A stretch of 64,000 nt of DNA from Streptomyces luteogriseus (GTDB taxonomy: Bacteria; Actinomycetota; Actinomycetes; Streptomycetales; Streptomycetaceae): NCBI RefSeq assembly GCF_014205055.1, contig NZ_JACHMS010000001.1:3844001-3908000 (forward strand), in the 5' to 3' direction. Position 1 is the stretch's first letter. Every line of letters starts with the position of its first letter. Made by a program: the position numbers and the translations under genes. Under the pieces are notes generated by a model, which worked only from the letters and a program-made list of their open reading frames with translations, was not told the DNA's origin and ran no database searches. This document shows, in pieces, positions 16,749-25,031 of this stretch.

Positions 16749-17873
16749 GTGGCAGCCAACGACCGGGCATCTGCTCCCGGAAAATCCGGCGGGAGCGCCG
16801 GTACCGATGGCCTGATGCGCGCCTCGCTGAGCGCCGTGGCACCCGGCACCGCCCTGCGTGACGGCCTGGAGCGCGTGCTCCGCGGCAACACAGGCGGACT
16901 CATCGTGCTCGGCTTCGACAAGACGGTCGAGACGCTGTGCAGCGGCGGTTTCGTGCTGGACGTCGAGTTCACCGCGACCCGTCTGCGCGAGCTGTGCAAG
17001 CTGGACGGCGGCATCGTGCTGTCCTCCGACCTGTCGAAGATCCTGCGGGCGGGCGTGCAGCTGGTCCCGGACCCGACGATCCCGACGGAGGAGACGGGCA
17101 CCCGGCACCGCACGGCCGACCGCGTCAGCAAGCAGGTCGGCTTCCCGGTGGTCTCCGTGTCGCAGTCGATGCGGCTGATCGCCCTGTACGTCGACGGCCA
17201 GCGCCGCGTCCTGGAGGACTCGGCGGCGATCCTGTCCCGCGCCAACCAGGCGCTCGCCACCCTGGAGCGCTACAAGCTCCGCCTCGACGAGGTCGCGGGC
17301 ACCCTGTCGGCGCTGGAGATCGAGGACCTGGTGACCGTCCGGGACGTCTCGGCGGTCGCCCAGCGCCTGGAGATGGTGCGGCGCATCGCCACGGAGATCG
17401 CCGAGTACGTGGTGGAGCTCGGCACGGACGGCCGGCTCCTTGCCCTCCAGCTCGACGAGCTGATCGCGGGCGTGGAACCCGAGCGCGAGCTGGTCGTGCG
17501 GGACTACGTCCCCGAGCCCACGGCCAAACGCTCCCGCACGGTCGACGAGGCCCTCGCCGAACTCGACGCCCTCACCCACGCCGAGCTTCTCGAACTGTCC
17601 ACGGTGGCCCGGGCGTTGGGCTACACCGGCGCGCCCGAGACGCTGGACTCGGCGGTGTCCCCGCGCGGTTTCCGCCTCCTCGCCAAGGTGCCCCGGCTCC
17701 CCGGCGCGATCATCGACCGCCTGGTCGAGCACTTCGGCGGACTGCAGAAGCTGCTCGCCGCGAGCGTCGACGACCTCCAGACGGTGGACGGCGTGGGCGA
17801 GGCCCGGGCCCGCAGCGTCCGCGAGGGGCTGTCGCGGCTGGCGGAGTCGTCGATTCTGGAGCGGTACGTCTAG
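16749..17873 (+). CDS. disA: DNA-integrity scanning diadenylate cyclase
   Basis: Makes c-di-AMP from two ATP and scans DNA. 374 residues. The DAC domain is at about 10-150, with the DGA-type motif KLDGGIVLSSD and the RHR-type motif TRHRTADR. A long helical linker follows, then a C-terminal HhH domain with VDGVGEARARSVREGLSRL. GTG start at 16749, preceded by a strong GGAGGAG 4 nt upstream. Downstream is a 20-bp-stem terminator. A secreted M23 peptidase gene in this window has a long leader, and such genes are often under c-di-AMP riboswitches in actinomycetes, but I could not confirm one. Confidence 0.96.
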   Translation: MAANDRASAPGKSGGSAGTDGLMRASLSAVAPGTALRDGLERVLRGNTGGLIVLGFDKTVETLCSGGFVLDVEFTATRLRELCKLDGGIVLSSDLSKILRAGVQLVPDPTIPTEETGTRHRTADRVSKQVGFPVVSVSQSMRLIALYVDGQRRVLEDSAAILSRANQALATLERYKLRLDEVAGTLSALEIEDLVTVRDVSAVAQRLEMVRRIATEIAEYVVELGTDGRLLALQLDELIAGVEPERELVVRDYVPEPTAKRSRTVDEALAELDALTHAELLELSTVARALGYTGAPETLDSAVSPRGFRLLAKVPRLPGAIIDRLVEHFGGLQKLLAASVDDLQTVDGVGEARARSVREGLSRLAESSILERYV

Positions 17874-17893
17874 CGCGCAGGGACAGCGGCTGG

Positions 17894-17939
17894 AACGGCT
17901 GAGGGCGGCACCCGGGAAGGGGTGCCGCCCTCAGCCGTT
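17894..17939. terminator. Strong intrinsic hairpin after disA
   Basis: Perfect 20-bp arms (17894-17913 and 17920-17939) with a 6-nt loop. It sits between convergent genes and probably serves both. A short imperfect TTCTCTCGG repeat lies just beyond it (about 17956-18010). Confidence 0.9.
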
Positions 17940-18027
17940 CTCCGGGCGTTCCGTCAGTCTTTCTCTCGGGCGTTCTCTCGGCCTTCTCTTGGGCGTTCTC
18001 TCGGACGTCGTCCCAGGCGTCGCGGCC

Positions 18028-18885
18028 CTAGTCGGCCGAGAGCACGAACGACGTCTGCACCTTCGCGAAGCCCGGAGCCTTGGCTTCCACCAGGTACGTG
18101 CCCGACCCGGCCGAGCCCGCGGGAGGTGTGGCGCACTCGGGGGCGCTCGGCTTGCGGTCCCACTTCACGGTGTAAGTGATGCCGCTGCCGGCGGCGACCC
18201 GGTACAGCTGGTGCGCGGCGGCCTTGGGGCAGTCCTCGGAGGACCAGTAGTCGTCGTCGCTGCTCGCGGGGGCGATCGTGAACACCGCGTTCTTCGGCCC
18301 GAGATCGATCTTGCAGTCGCTGCCGGAGACGTTCCGCGCGGCCAGCAGGAACGTGGGCGTCTGCTCGGGGTCGTAGGTGTTGTGGCGGCTGCGCAGGCTG
18401 AACTTCACGGCGCTCGCGGTGCAGTTGGGCAGGGTGGAGCCGGCCGGCAGTGTGTCGCCCGCGCCCACGCCGCCCGCGGCGGTACCACCCCCGGAGCCGC
18501 CGCTGCCGCCCGCACCCTCGGAACCGCCCGAGCCGCCGGACCCGGAACCGTCGCCGGATCCCGAGCCGGAACCGTCCTCGGAGCCGTCTCCCGAGCCGTT
18601 CCCGGAGCCGTCTCCCGAACCGCCGGAGCCCTCGTCCCCCGACTCGTCACGTCCGCCCGGCGCTTGGCTGATGGCAGGGCCCGAACTCGACGGGCCGGGC
18701 GTGATGGAGGGCGCGGGATTCTTGCCGTTGGCGCCGTTGTCGCCGTCCTTGCCGCCTCCGCCGCCCATGGTCACGATCCAGAGGGTCAGCAGCGCCAACA
18801 CGGCGACCACAGACACCAGTACGACCCTCCGACGCCAATAGATGGAGGAGGGAAGCGGCCCGACCGGATTGCGCAGAGATCCCAC
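18028..18885 (-). CDS. Membrane-anchored protein with long Gly/Ser-rich linker
   Basis: 285 residues. One N-terminal transmembrane helix (about 20-40, VVLVSVVAVLALLTLWIV) acts as signal anchor. A Gly/Ser/Asp/Glu low-complexity linker follows at about 43-145 (many GSG, DGSG and EGSG units), then a folded C-terminal domain of about 130 residues starting LPNCTASAVKFSLRS. That domain contains four cysteines (in LPNC, SDCKI, EDCPK and PECAT) and an Ig-like strand pattern. It is an exported domain on a flexible stalk. I do not recognise a characterised homologue. Convergent with disA across the terminator. Confidence 0.8.
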   Translation of the reverse strand: MGSLRNPVGPLPSSIYWRRRVVLVSVVAVLALLTLWIVTMGGGGGKDGDNGANGKNPAPSITPGPSSSGPAISQAPGGRDESGDEGSGGSGDGSGNGSGDGSEDGSGSGSGDGSGSGGSGGSEGAGGSGGSGGGTAAGGVGAGDTLPAGSTLPNCTASAVKFSLRSRHNTYDPEQTPTFLLAARNVSGSDCKIDLGPKNAVFTIAPASSDDDYWSSEDCPKAAAHQLYRVAAGSGITYTVKWDRKPSAPECATPPAGSAGSGTYLVEAKAPGFAKVQTSFVLSAD

Positions 18886-19281
18886 GGCTCAAACCTTACG
18901 AGAGATCGACGCGTTCGCCCGTCCCACCCGCCGCTCGGAGCGACAACTTTTCCAGATCATCATCCCGGAAATGACGCTCCCACCCTGGACTTTCGTCGGG
19001 TACGGGACGCGGCGATCGCAGGGCGTGACGGTATCGGCCCGCCCCTTACCCTCCGTGATGACGCACAGCACGACCCGATGCGGGTGCAGCGCGAGGCTGG
19101 GACACATGCGTGAGGTGAACCTCCCTCGACGGAGGGGCCGTTGGGGACAACAGGGGAGGCCGGGGCAGCGCCCGCTGACGATCGGCGGCTCGAACAGAGA
19201 TCTGCCGATCGTCGGGTAACCGCCCCGGCGGGGTGGTGGTGTGCCCGATTCGGCACCTCTGCGTGGCACCATCAAAGGGCC
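18886..19281. other. 396-bp non-coding stretch between divergent genes
   Basis: It holds the promoters of the anchored protein (leftward) and mutY (rightward). The only clear structure is an inverted repeat, GACGATCGGC at 19177-19186 and its complement at 19204-19213, without a U-run. Short frames here carry no recognisable protein. Confidence 0.6.
19177..19213. promoter_or_regulatory. 10-bp inverted repeat upstream of mutY
   Basis: Perfect arms with a 17-nt loop, about 70-105 bp before the mutY start. It could be an operator or a leader hairpin. The sequence alone does not decide. Confidence 0.4.
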
Positions 19282-20223
19282 ATGACTGCTCCCACGAAGC
19301 CCCCGCGCCCCGCCGACGCCCCCGCCGACGCCCCCTCCGGGCCGCCCCTCGGAGAGAATCTGCACTCCCCCGTCATCGACTGGTTCGGCGAACACGCCCG
19401 TGACCTGCCGTGGCGGCGCCCCGAGGCCGGGGCGTGGGGGGTGATGGTCAGTGAGTTCATGCTCCAGCAGACGCCGGTGAGCCGCGTCCTGCCCGTCTAC
19501 GAGCAGTGGCTGGAGCGCTGGCCGCGCCCTGCCGACCTGGCCAAGGACGCGCCCGGCGAGGCCGTCCGCGCCTGGGGGCGGCTCGGCTACCCGCGCCGCG
19601 CGCTGCGGCTGCACGGCGCCGCCGTCGCCATAACGGAACGGCACGGCGGTGACGTACCGGCCGACCACGCCCAGCTGCTGGCGCTGCCCGGCATCGGGGA
19701 GTACACGGCCGCCGCCGTCGCCTCCTTCGCCTACGGCCAGCGGCACCCGGTGCTCGACACCAACGTGCGGCGGGTCTTCGCCCGCGCGGTCACCGGCGTG
19801 CAGTACCCGCCGAACGCCACCACGGCCGCCGAGCGCAAGCTGGCCCGCGCACTGCTGCCCGAGGACGAACCGACCGCCGCTCGCTGGGCCGCCGCCTCCA
19901 TGGAGCTGGGGGCGCTGGTGTGCACGGCGAAGAGCGAGTCGTGCCACCGCTGCCCGATCGCCGCGCTGTGCGCGTGGCGGCTGGCGGGCAAGCCGGAGCA
20001 CGACGGGCCGCCGCGCCGCGGCCAGACCTACGCGGGCACCGACCGGCAGGTGCGCGGGCGGCTGCTCGCCGTGCTGCGGGAGGCCCACGGGGCCGTTCCG
20101 CAGGCGGCGCTGGACCGGGTGTGGCACGAGCCGGTGCAGCGGGCCCGCGCCCTGGACGGCCTCGTCGCCGACGGTCTGGTGGAGCCGCTCGCGGGCGGCT
20201 CGTACCGGCTGCCGCTGACCTGA
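19282..20223 (+). CDS. mutY: A/G-specific adenine glycosylase
   Basis: Removes adenine opposite 8-oxoguanine. 313 residues. Catalytic Glu58 lies in SEFMLQQT, the helix-hairpin-helix LPGIGEYTA at 135-143, and catalytic Asp159 in VLDTNV. The iron-sulfur cysteines are 214, 221, 224 and 230 (C-x6-C-x2-C-x5-C). The C-terminal 8-oxoG-recognition (MutT-like) domain is missing. A short ending with LLAVLREAHG remains, as is usual in actinomycetes. The ATG at 19282 was chosen over an in-frame start at 19141, which adds non-homologous sequence. It is followed by sigE 283 bp later. Confidence 0.95.
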   Translation: MTAPTKPPRPADAPADAPSGPPLGENLHSPVIDWFGEHARDLPWRRPEAGAWGVMVSEFMLQQTPVSRVLPVYEQWLERWPRPADLAKDAPGEAVRAWGRLGYPRRALRLHGAAVAITERHGGDVPADHAQLLALPGIGEYTAAAVASFAYGQRHPVLDTNVRRVFARAVTGVQYPPNATTAAERKLARALLPEDEPTAARWAAASMELGALVCTAKSESCHRCPIAALCAWRLAGKPEHDGPPRRGQTYAGTDRQVRGRLLAVLREAHGAVPQAALDRVWHEPVQRARALDGLVADGLVEPLAGGSYRLPLT

Positions 20224-20328
20224 CACACGGACAGGTCACAGCCGCGGGCCACCGTCCGTCACAGAGTCAGGGTGGACAAATCACCCCAAACTAGCCTCAA
20301 CGCCCCCATCGCTTGGCCCTGTTCGGGC

Positions 20329-20350
20329 GTCCGTTACACAACCGACGGAC
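20329..20350. promoter_or_regulatory. Inverted repeat in the sigE upstream region
   Basis: GTCCGT at 20329-20334 and ACGGAC at 20345-20350. The string CGTCCGTTACA here (20328) is nearly the same as CGTCCGTCACA at 20253. In S. coelicolor the sigE promoter depends on CseB, so these are candidates for its site. The promoter core itself I cannot place with confidence. Confidence 0.35.
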
Positions 20351-20506
20351 AGCCGAGCGCTGGCCGAAGGCTGCTTCGGACAGCGCCGTGACAACGCCTC
20401 CGTACCTTCAGATGCGTTCCCGGAAGACACGGGACGACTGAAGACCACAGGCAGTACACGGGCGGCGGGGAGCCGGCCCGAACGGGGAAACGGGAGGCGG
20501 TTCACC

Positions 20507-21046
20507 ATGGCGCAGGGCGAGGTGCTCGAGTTCGAGGAGTACGTCCGCACCCGGCAGGACGCGCTGTTGCGCAGTGCCCGCCGCCTGGTCCCGGACCCGA
20601 CGGATGCACAGGACCTGCTGCAGACGGCACTGGTACGGACGTACCGCCGGTGGGAGACCATCGAGGACAAGCGGCTGGCGGACGCCTACCTGCGCCGGGT
20701 GATGATCAACACCCGCACGGAGTGGTGGCGGGCGCGGAAGCTGGAAGAGGTCCCGACCGAGCAGCTGCCGGACGCCTCGGTCGACGACGCCACCGAGCAG
20801 CACGCCGACCGCGCCCTGCTGATGGACATCCTGAAGGTGCTCGCCCCGAAGCAGCGCAGTGTCGTGGTGCTGCGACACTGGGAGCAGATGTCCACGGAGG
20901 AGACGGCCGCCGCCCTCGGCATGTCGGCCGGAACGGTCAAGAGCACGCTGCACCGGGCGCTCGCCCGGCTCCGTGAGGAGCTGGAGTCCCGCGATCTGGA
21001 CGCACGCGCGCTGGAGCGTGAGGAGCGGGAGCGGTGCGCGGCCTGA
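20507..21046 (+). CDS. sigE: ECF RNA polymerase sigma factor SigE
   Basis: 179 residues, nearly identical to what I remember of S. coelicolor SigE. Region 2 is at about 8-75 (LLRSARRLVPDPTDAQDLLQ and RRVMINTRTEWWRARK) and region 4 at about 115-165 (LAPKQRSVVVLRHWEQMS, then TAAALGMSAGTVKSTLHRA). It directs the envelope-stress regulon. It has no anti-sigma factor and is controlled by transcription through CseB/CseC. ATG 20507 is preceded by GGGAGG. The next gene cseA starts inside its last codons. A likely SigE target promoter occurs in this window at 53115-53139. Confidence 0.97.
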   Translation: MAQGEVLEFEEYVRTRQDALLRSARRLVPDPTDAQDLLQTALVRTYRRWETIEDKRLADAYLRRVMINTRTEWWRARKLEEVPTEQLPDASVDDATEQHADRALLMDILKVLAPKQRSVVVLRHWEQMSTEETAAALGMSAGTVKSTLHRALARLREELESRDLDARALEREERERCAA

Positions 21047-21687
21047 CCGGCGAGGGTTCTGCACGGACCCGGGGCAGTATCCAGGCGGTGAGCGCGGCAC
21101 TGGCCGTGCCCACCGCCCTCGCCCTGTTGGTGTCCGGGTGCGGTGCCGGCGGCACCGGCGCCCGTGACGAGGGCCCGGCGCACGCCGACTCGGTGGCCGG
21201 CGCCGCCGCCACACCGTCCGCCGCGCCGTCGAAGTCGCCCGACACCGTGAACGCGGTCAAGCTCGTCAAGGACGATCCGAAGGTCGCACCCGAGGTGAAG
21301 CGCGAGCTGAAACCGTGCGTCGCCGACGAGTACCCGGTCGACGTCTCCTACGGCAATCTGACGAAAGGCTCGTCGGACGACGTCGTCGTCAACGTGCTGA
21401 CCTGCGGCGACGCGGTCGGAGTCGGCAGTTACGTGTACCGCGAGCAGGACGGCTCGTACGAGAACGTGTTCACGGCGGAGGAGCCTCCGGTCTACGCGGA
21501 GATCGACCGCGGGGACCTGGTGGTGACCAAGCAGGTGTACGAGAAGGGCGACCCGGTGTCGAGTCCCTCCGGGGAGAACGTGATCACGTACAGATGGACC
21601 GCCGGCCACTTCGCCGAGAAGTACCGCACGCACAACGACTACGGGAAGGTCGTCGGCGACAGCGCCACGCCGGTGCCCGCGAGCTGA
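21034..21687 (+). CDS. cseA: CseA, lipoprotein modulating the SigE system
   Basis: 217 residues beginning at GTG 21034, overlapping the end of sigE by 13 bp. Signal peptide to about 35, with the lipobox LLVSGC placing the lipid on Cys36. A Ser/Pro/Ala linker follows, then a domain with two cysteines (KPCVAD and LTCGDA). In S. coelicolor CseA is an extracytoplasmic lipoprotein whose loss raises sigE expression, so it damps CseC signalling. Known transcripts there mostly stop after sigE, so this gene is reached by read-through. The start is chosen by the signal peptide and the overlap. Confidence 0.94.
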   Translation: MRGLTGEGSARTRGSIQAVSAALAVPTALALLVSGCGAGGTGARDEGPAHADSVAGAAATPSAAPSKSPDTVNAVKLVKDDPKVAPEVKRELKPCVADEYPVDVSYGNLTKGSSDDVVVNVLTCGDAVGVGSYVYREQDGSYENVFTAEEPPVYAEIDRGDLVVTKQVYEKGDPVSSPSGENVITYRWTAGHFAEKYRTHNDYGKVVGDSATPVPAS

Positions 21688-21814
21688 ACGCGGGCCAAGG
21701 CCGCGTGAACCGATCGGGCCGTTCGGACCGATCCCCCGGTGAACGCAACGCCGGGAAAGTGCGTCCCAGCAGTAGAACGCACCCCACGGATCACAGAGGA
21801 CTGAGAGCACCGGG

Positions 21815-22516
21815 ATGGCAGACCAGACCCACGTCCTGTTCGTCGAGGACGACGACGTCATCCGCGAGGCCACGCAGCTCGCCCTGGAACGGGACGGCTT
21901 CGTGGTCACCGCCATGCCCGACGGGCTGTCGGGCCTGGAGGCGTTCCGGACGGACCGCCCCGACATCGCGCTGCTGGACGTCATGCTCCCCGGCCTCGAC
22001 GGTGTCAGCCTGTGCCGCCGCATCCGCGACGAGTCGACCGTGCCGGTCATCATGCTGTCGGCACGGGCCGACTCCATCGACGTCGTGCTGGGCCTGGAAG
22101 CGGGTGCAGACGACTATGTGACCAAGCCGTTCGACGGTGCCGTCCTGGTCGCCCGGATCCGCGCGGTGCTGCGCCGCTTCGGGCACGCCGGCGGCGGCCG
22201 GGGCGAGGAGCCGGAGACCTCGGCCGACGGTGGCCTGCTGGTCTTCGGGGACCTGGAGGTCGACACCGAGGGCATGGAGGTCCGCCGCGCCGGTCAGCCG
22301 GTGGCGCTGACGCCGACCGAGATGCGGCTGCTGCTGGAGTTCTCCTCCGCGCCGGGCACGGTGCTCTCCCGCGACAAGCTGCTGGAGCGGGTGTGGGACT
22401 ACGGCTGGGGCGGGGACACCCGCGTCGTCGACGTGCACGTGCAGCGGCTGCGGCAGAAGATCGGCCAGGACCGGATCGAGACGGTCCGCGGGTTCGGCTA
22501 CAAGTTGAAGGCCTGA
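21815..22516 (+). CDS. cseB: CseB, OmpR-type response regulator
   Basis: 233 residues. The receiver domain is at about 5-118, with the acidic pocket EDDD, phospho-acceptor Asp55 in ALLDVMLPG and Lys104 in VTKPFDG. The winged-helix DNA-binding domain is at about 140-230, ending TVRGFGYKLKA. When phosphorylated by CseC it activates the sigE promoter. ATG at 21815. It is 127 bp beyond cseA and 14 bp before cseC. Confidence 0.96.
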   Translation: MADQTHVLFVEDDDVIREATQLALERDGFVVTAMPDGLSGLEAFRTDRPDIALLDVMLPGLDGVSLCRRIRDESTVPVIMLSARADSIDVVLGLEAGADDYVTKPFDGAVLVARIRAVLRRFGHAGGGRGEEPETSADGGLLVFGDLEVDTEGMEVRRAGQPVALTPTEMRLLLEFSSAPGTVLSRDKLLERVWDYGWGGDTRVVDVHVQRLRQKIGQDRIETVRGFGYKLKA

Positions 22517-22530
22517 GCAGGGGCAGGGGT

Positions 22531-23880
22531 ATGAGGGGGCACTTCCGGCGCCTGGTCGCCGCTGGTCTGGAGCGGGCGGGCATCCGCACGGGCCTCAGAT
22601 GGAAGCTGAGCGCGGCCATCGCGCTGGTGGGCGCGCTGGTGGCGATCGCGCTGAGCCTCGTCGTGCACAACGCCGCCCGGGTCTCGATGCTGGACAACGC
22701 GCGGGACCTCGCCGACGAGCGGATCATGATCGCCCAGCGCAACTTCGAGCTGTCCGGGCGGATGAACTTCCCCAACACCAAGATCAACGACCCGGATCTG
22801 CCCCATGCGCTGCGGGACCGGGTCGAGGCGGGCCAGCGGGCGACCTACGTGGCGGACCGGCCGGGCGAGGTGCCCGACATATGGGCCGCCGTGCCGTTGA
22901 AGAACGGGCAGGTCATGTCGCTGCACTCGGGCTTCACCGACCGCAGCTCGGACATCCTCCAGGACCTCGACCAGGCCCTGCTCATCGGGTCCATCGCCGT
23001 CGTCCTCGGCGGCAGCGCGCTCGGGGTGCTCATCGGCGGGCACCTGTCGCGGCGGCTGCGCAAGGCGGCCATCGCCGCGGGCCAGCTCGCCGGCGGCGAG
23101 ACGGACGTGCGCGTGCGGGACGCCATGGGCGGGGTCGTACGGGACGAGACGGACGATCTGGCGAGCGCGGTGGACGCCATGGCGGACGCGTTGCGGCAGC
23201 GCATCGAGGCCGAGCGGCGGGTCACCGCCGACATCGCGCACGAGCTGCGCACCCCGGTGACCGGGCTGCTGACCGCGGCGGAACTGCTGCCGCCCGGACG
23301 CCCGACCGAGCTGGTGCTGGACCGGGCGAAGGCCATGCGCACGCTGGTAGAGGACGTGCTGGAGGTGGCCCGGCTGGACGGGGCCTCCGAGCGGGCGGAG
23401 CTTCAGGACATCATGCTGGGGGAGTTCGTCGCCCGGCGGGTGGCGGCCAAGGATCCGGCGATCAAGGTGCGCATCGTGCACGAGTCGGAGGTCACCACCG
23501 ACCCGCGACGCCTGGAGCGCGTCCTGTTCAACCTGCTGGCCAACGCGGCCCGGCACGGCAAGCCGCCCATCGAGGTCAGCGTCGAGGGCCGGGTCATCCG
23601 CGTGCGCGACCACGGACCCGGCTTCCCCGAGGACCTGCTCGCCGAGGGGCCGAGCCGCTTCCGCACCGGCAGCGCGGACCGGGCCGGGCACGGCCACGGT
23701 CTCGGCCTGACCATCGCGGCCGGGCAGGCCCGGGTGCTGGGCGCCCGGCTGACCTTCCGCAACGTCCGCACCCCCGGCACGCCGGAGCACCTCCCGGCCG
23801 AGGGTGCGGTCGCCGTGCTGTGGCTGCCGGAGCACGCGCCGACGAACACCGGGAGCTACCCGATGCTGCCGGGGTCGTGA
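22531..23880 (+). CDS. cseC: CseC, envelope-stress sensor histidine kinase
   Basis: 449 residues. Transmembrane helices at about 25-47 and 150-171 flank an extracytoplasmic sensor loop of about 100 residues. HAMP follows, then HisKA with phospho-acceptor His237 in ADIAHELRTPVTG, and a HATPase with NLLANAARHG, DHGPGFPED and GHGLGLTIAAGQ. It senses damage to peptidoglycan (known from S. coelicolor) and phosphorylates CseB. ATG at 22531 with GGGGT upstream. It ends 16 bp before the convergent glyoxalase-fold gene. Confidence 0.95.
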   Translation: MRGHFRRLVAAGLERAGIRTGLRWKLSAAIALVGALVAIALSLVVHNAARVSMLDNARDLADERIMIAQRNFELSGRMNFPNTKINDPDLPHALRDRVEAGQRATYVADRPGEVPDIWAAVPLKNGQVMSLHSGFTDRSSDILQDLDQALLIGSIAVVLGGSALGVLIGGHLSRRLRKAAIAAGQLAGGETDVRVRDAMGGVVRDETDDLASAVDAMADALRQRIEAERRVTADIAHELRTPVTGLLTAAELLPPGRPTELVLDRAKAMRTLVEDVLEVARLDGASERAELQDIMLGEFVARRVAAKDPAIKVRIVHESEVTTDPRRLERVLFNLLANAARHGKPPIEVSVEGRVIRVRDHGPGFPEDLLAEGPSRFRTGSADRAGHGHGLGLTIAAGQARVLGARLTFRNVRTPGTPEHLPAEGAVAVLWLPEHAPTNTGSYPMLPGS

Positions 23881-23895
23881 GGGTGGCGCGGCGGA

Positions 23896-24342
23896 TCAGC
23901 AGGACCAGTCCTGGTCCATGTCGAGTCCGCCCTCGCGGGGCTGTGTGAACGAGAACCAGTTGCCCGAGTCGTCGCGGAACAGCGCCTCCGTGCCGTACGG
24001 GCGCTCCTGCGGCTCCTGGAGGAACTCCACGCCGCGGTCCTTGAGCTTCTTGTAGTCGCCCTGGATGTCGTCGGTGGTCAGCACGCCCGCGCCGAGCACC
24101 CCCTTCGTCACCAGCTTGCGGACCATCTCGGCGGACTCGGGGTCCATCGCGGGCCCGCCGGGCACCATCAGTGTCAGCTCGACGTCGGGCTGGTTCGGCG
24201 AGCCGACCGTGAGCCAGCGCATGCCGCCCTCGCCCATGGTCATGTCCGTACGGACCTCCAGGCCCAGCTTCTCCGTGTAGAACTCCTTGGCGCGGTCCTG
24301 GTCGAGGACCCAGACGGTCGAGATGGCGAGACCCTTGATCAT
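23896..24342 (-). CDS. Glyoxalase/bleomycin-resistance-fold protein
   Basis: 148-residue VOC-superfamily protein. It opens MIKGLAISTVWVLDQDRAKEFYTEKLGLEV, of which the pattern DQDRAKEFYTEKLG is the usual first strand-helix. The second module is at about 75-140, with GTEALFRDDSGNWFSF. Start at ATG 24342, where the fold begins. A longer in-frame start at 24462 would translate the hexanucleotide repeat as an Ala-Thr run, which I regard as non-coding. It lies downstream of an AraC-type regulator on the same strand. The actual substrate is unknown. Confidence 0.88.
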   Translation of the reverse strand: MIKGLAISTVWVLDQDRAKEFYTEKLGLEVRTDMTMGEGGMRWLTVGSPNQPDVELTLMVPGGPAMDPESAEMVRKLVTKGVLGAGVLTTDDIQGDYKKLKDRGVEFLQEPQERPYGTEALFRDDSGNWFSFTQPREGGLDMDQDWSC

Positions 24343-24365
24343 GGCGTGCTCCTGCTCTGACTCTG

Positions 24366-24417
24366 TGGCGGTGGCGGTGGCGGTGGCGGTGGCGGTGGCG
24401 GTGGCGGTGGCGGTGGC
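24366..24417. repeat. TGGCGG hexanucleotide tandem repeat, ~8.7 copies
   Basis: A perfect run of the 6-bp unit from 24366 to 24417, followed at about 24424-24441 by a second short run of GCGGCT. It sits 24 bp upstream of the glyoxalase-fold gene start, between it and the AraC-type gene, so it lies in the leader or promoter. Such runs change length by slippage. Confidence 0.9.
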
Positions 24418-24479
24418 TGTAGCTGCGGCTGCGGCTGCGGCCGGTTGTGCCCGCCCTGCCACGGTAGGCAGCGGGGGTG

Positions 24480-24914
24480 TCAGCCCGCTTCTCCGGAATT
24501 GCGCTTCTCGCCGGTGCCGGGCGCGGAACGGAAGCCGCCGGCCCAGAGCATGGCGTAGCAGCCGGGTATGAGGGCGGCCCCCCGGCCCACGTGCTTCGTG
24601 CGGTACTCGCTCGGTGTCAGCCCGGTCCAGGCCTTGAAGCGGGCCGAGAACGTGCCCACGCTGCTGAAGCCGACCAGGTGGCAGATCTCCGTCACCGACA
24701 GGTTCGCGGTGCGCAGCAGGTCCTCGGCGCGCTCGATGCGGCGGTGCGTCAGGTACTGGCCGGGGGTCTCACCGTAGGCCTCCCTGAAGGCACGGATGAA
24801 GTGATACCGCGAGTACCCGGCGTGTGCGGCGACGGTGTCCAGGTCCAGCTCGGGGTCGGCCCAGTCCCGGTCCATGACGTCCTTGGCGAGCCGCATCCGC
24901 CGCGTCCTGTCCAT
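24480..24914 (-). CDS. AraC-family regulator, DNA-binding domain only
   Basis: 144 residues. Two HTH motifs form the AraC domain, at about 18-110: TVAAHAGYSRYHFIRAFREA and ICHLVGFSSVGTFSARFKAW, closing with GLTPSEYR. The usual N-terminal ligand or dimer domain is absent. A short C-terminal tail (about 30 residues) replaces it. The ATG at 24914 begins MDRTRRMRLAKDVMD, the normal start of this small subgroup. It probably controls the downstream glyoxalase-fold gene, 138 bp away. Confidence in family high. Confidence 0.88.
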   Translation of the reverse strand: MDRTRRMRLAKDVMDRDWADPELDLDTVAAHAGYSRYHFIRAFREAYGETPGQYLTHRRIERAEDLLRTANLSVTEICHLVGFSSVGTFSARFKAWTGLTPSEYRTKHVGRGAALIPGCYAMLWAGGFRSAPGTGEKRNSGEAG

Positions 24915-24989
24915 GGGACCGATGGTGGCACGGGGGTGTGACAGCGGCCCCTCGCCGGTGGCCGGGCAGTTCGCGGCCGGGCATGACGA

Positions 24990-25019
24990 AGGCCCCCGGG
25001 CGGACACTCCCGGGGGCCT
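24990..25019. terminator. Hairpin downstream of the EmrB-type pump gene
   Basis: Perfect 11-bp arms AGGCCCCCGGG (24990-25000) and complement (25009-25019) with an 8-nt loop, 13 bp beyond the stop codon of the transporter gene. Confidence 0.85.
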
Positions 25020-25031
25020 CGTACGGTGCGG

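Noticed and set aside
24342..24462. Upstream start for the glyoxalase-fold gene giving an Ala-Thr repeat
   Set aside because: The fold starts at the ATG of 24342, and the repeat is a low-complexity tract with no family support.
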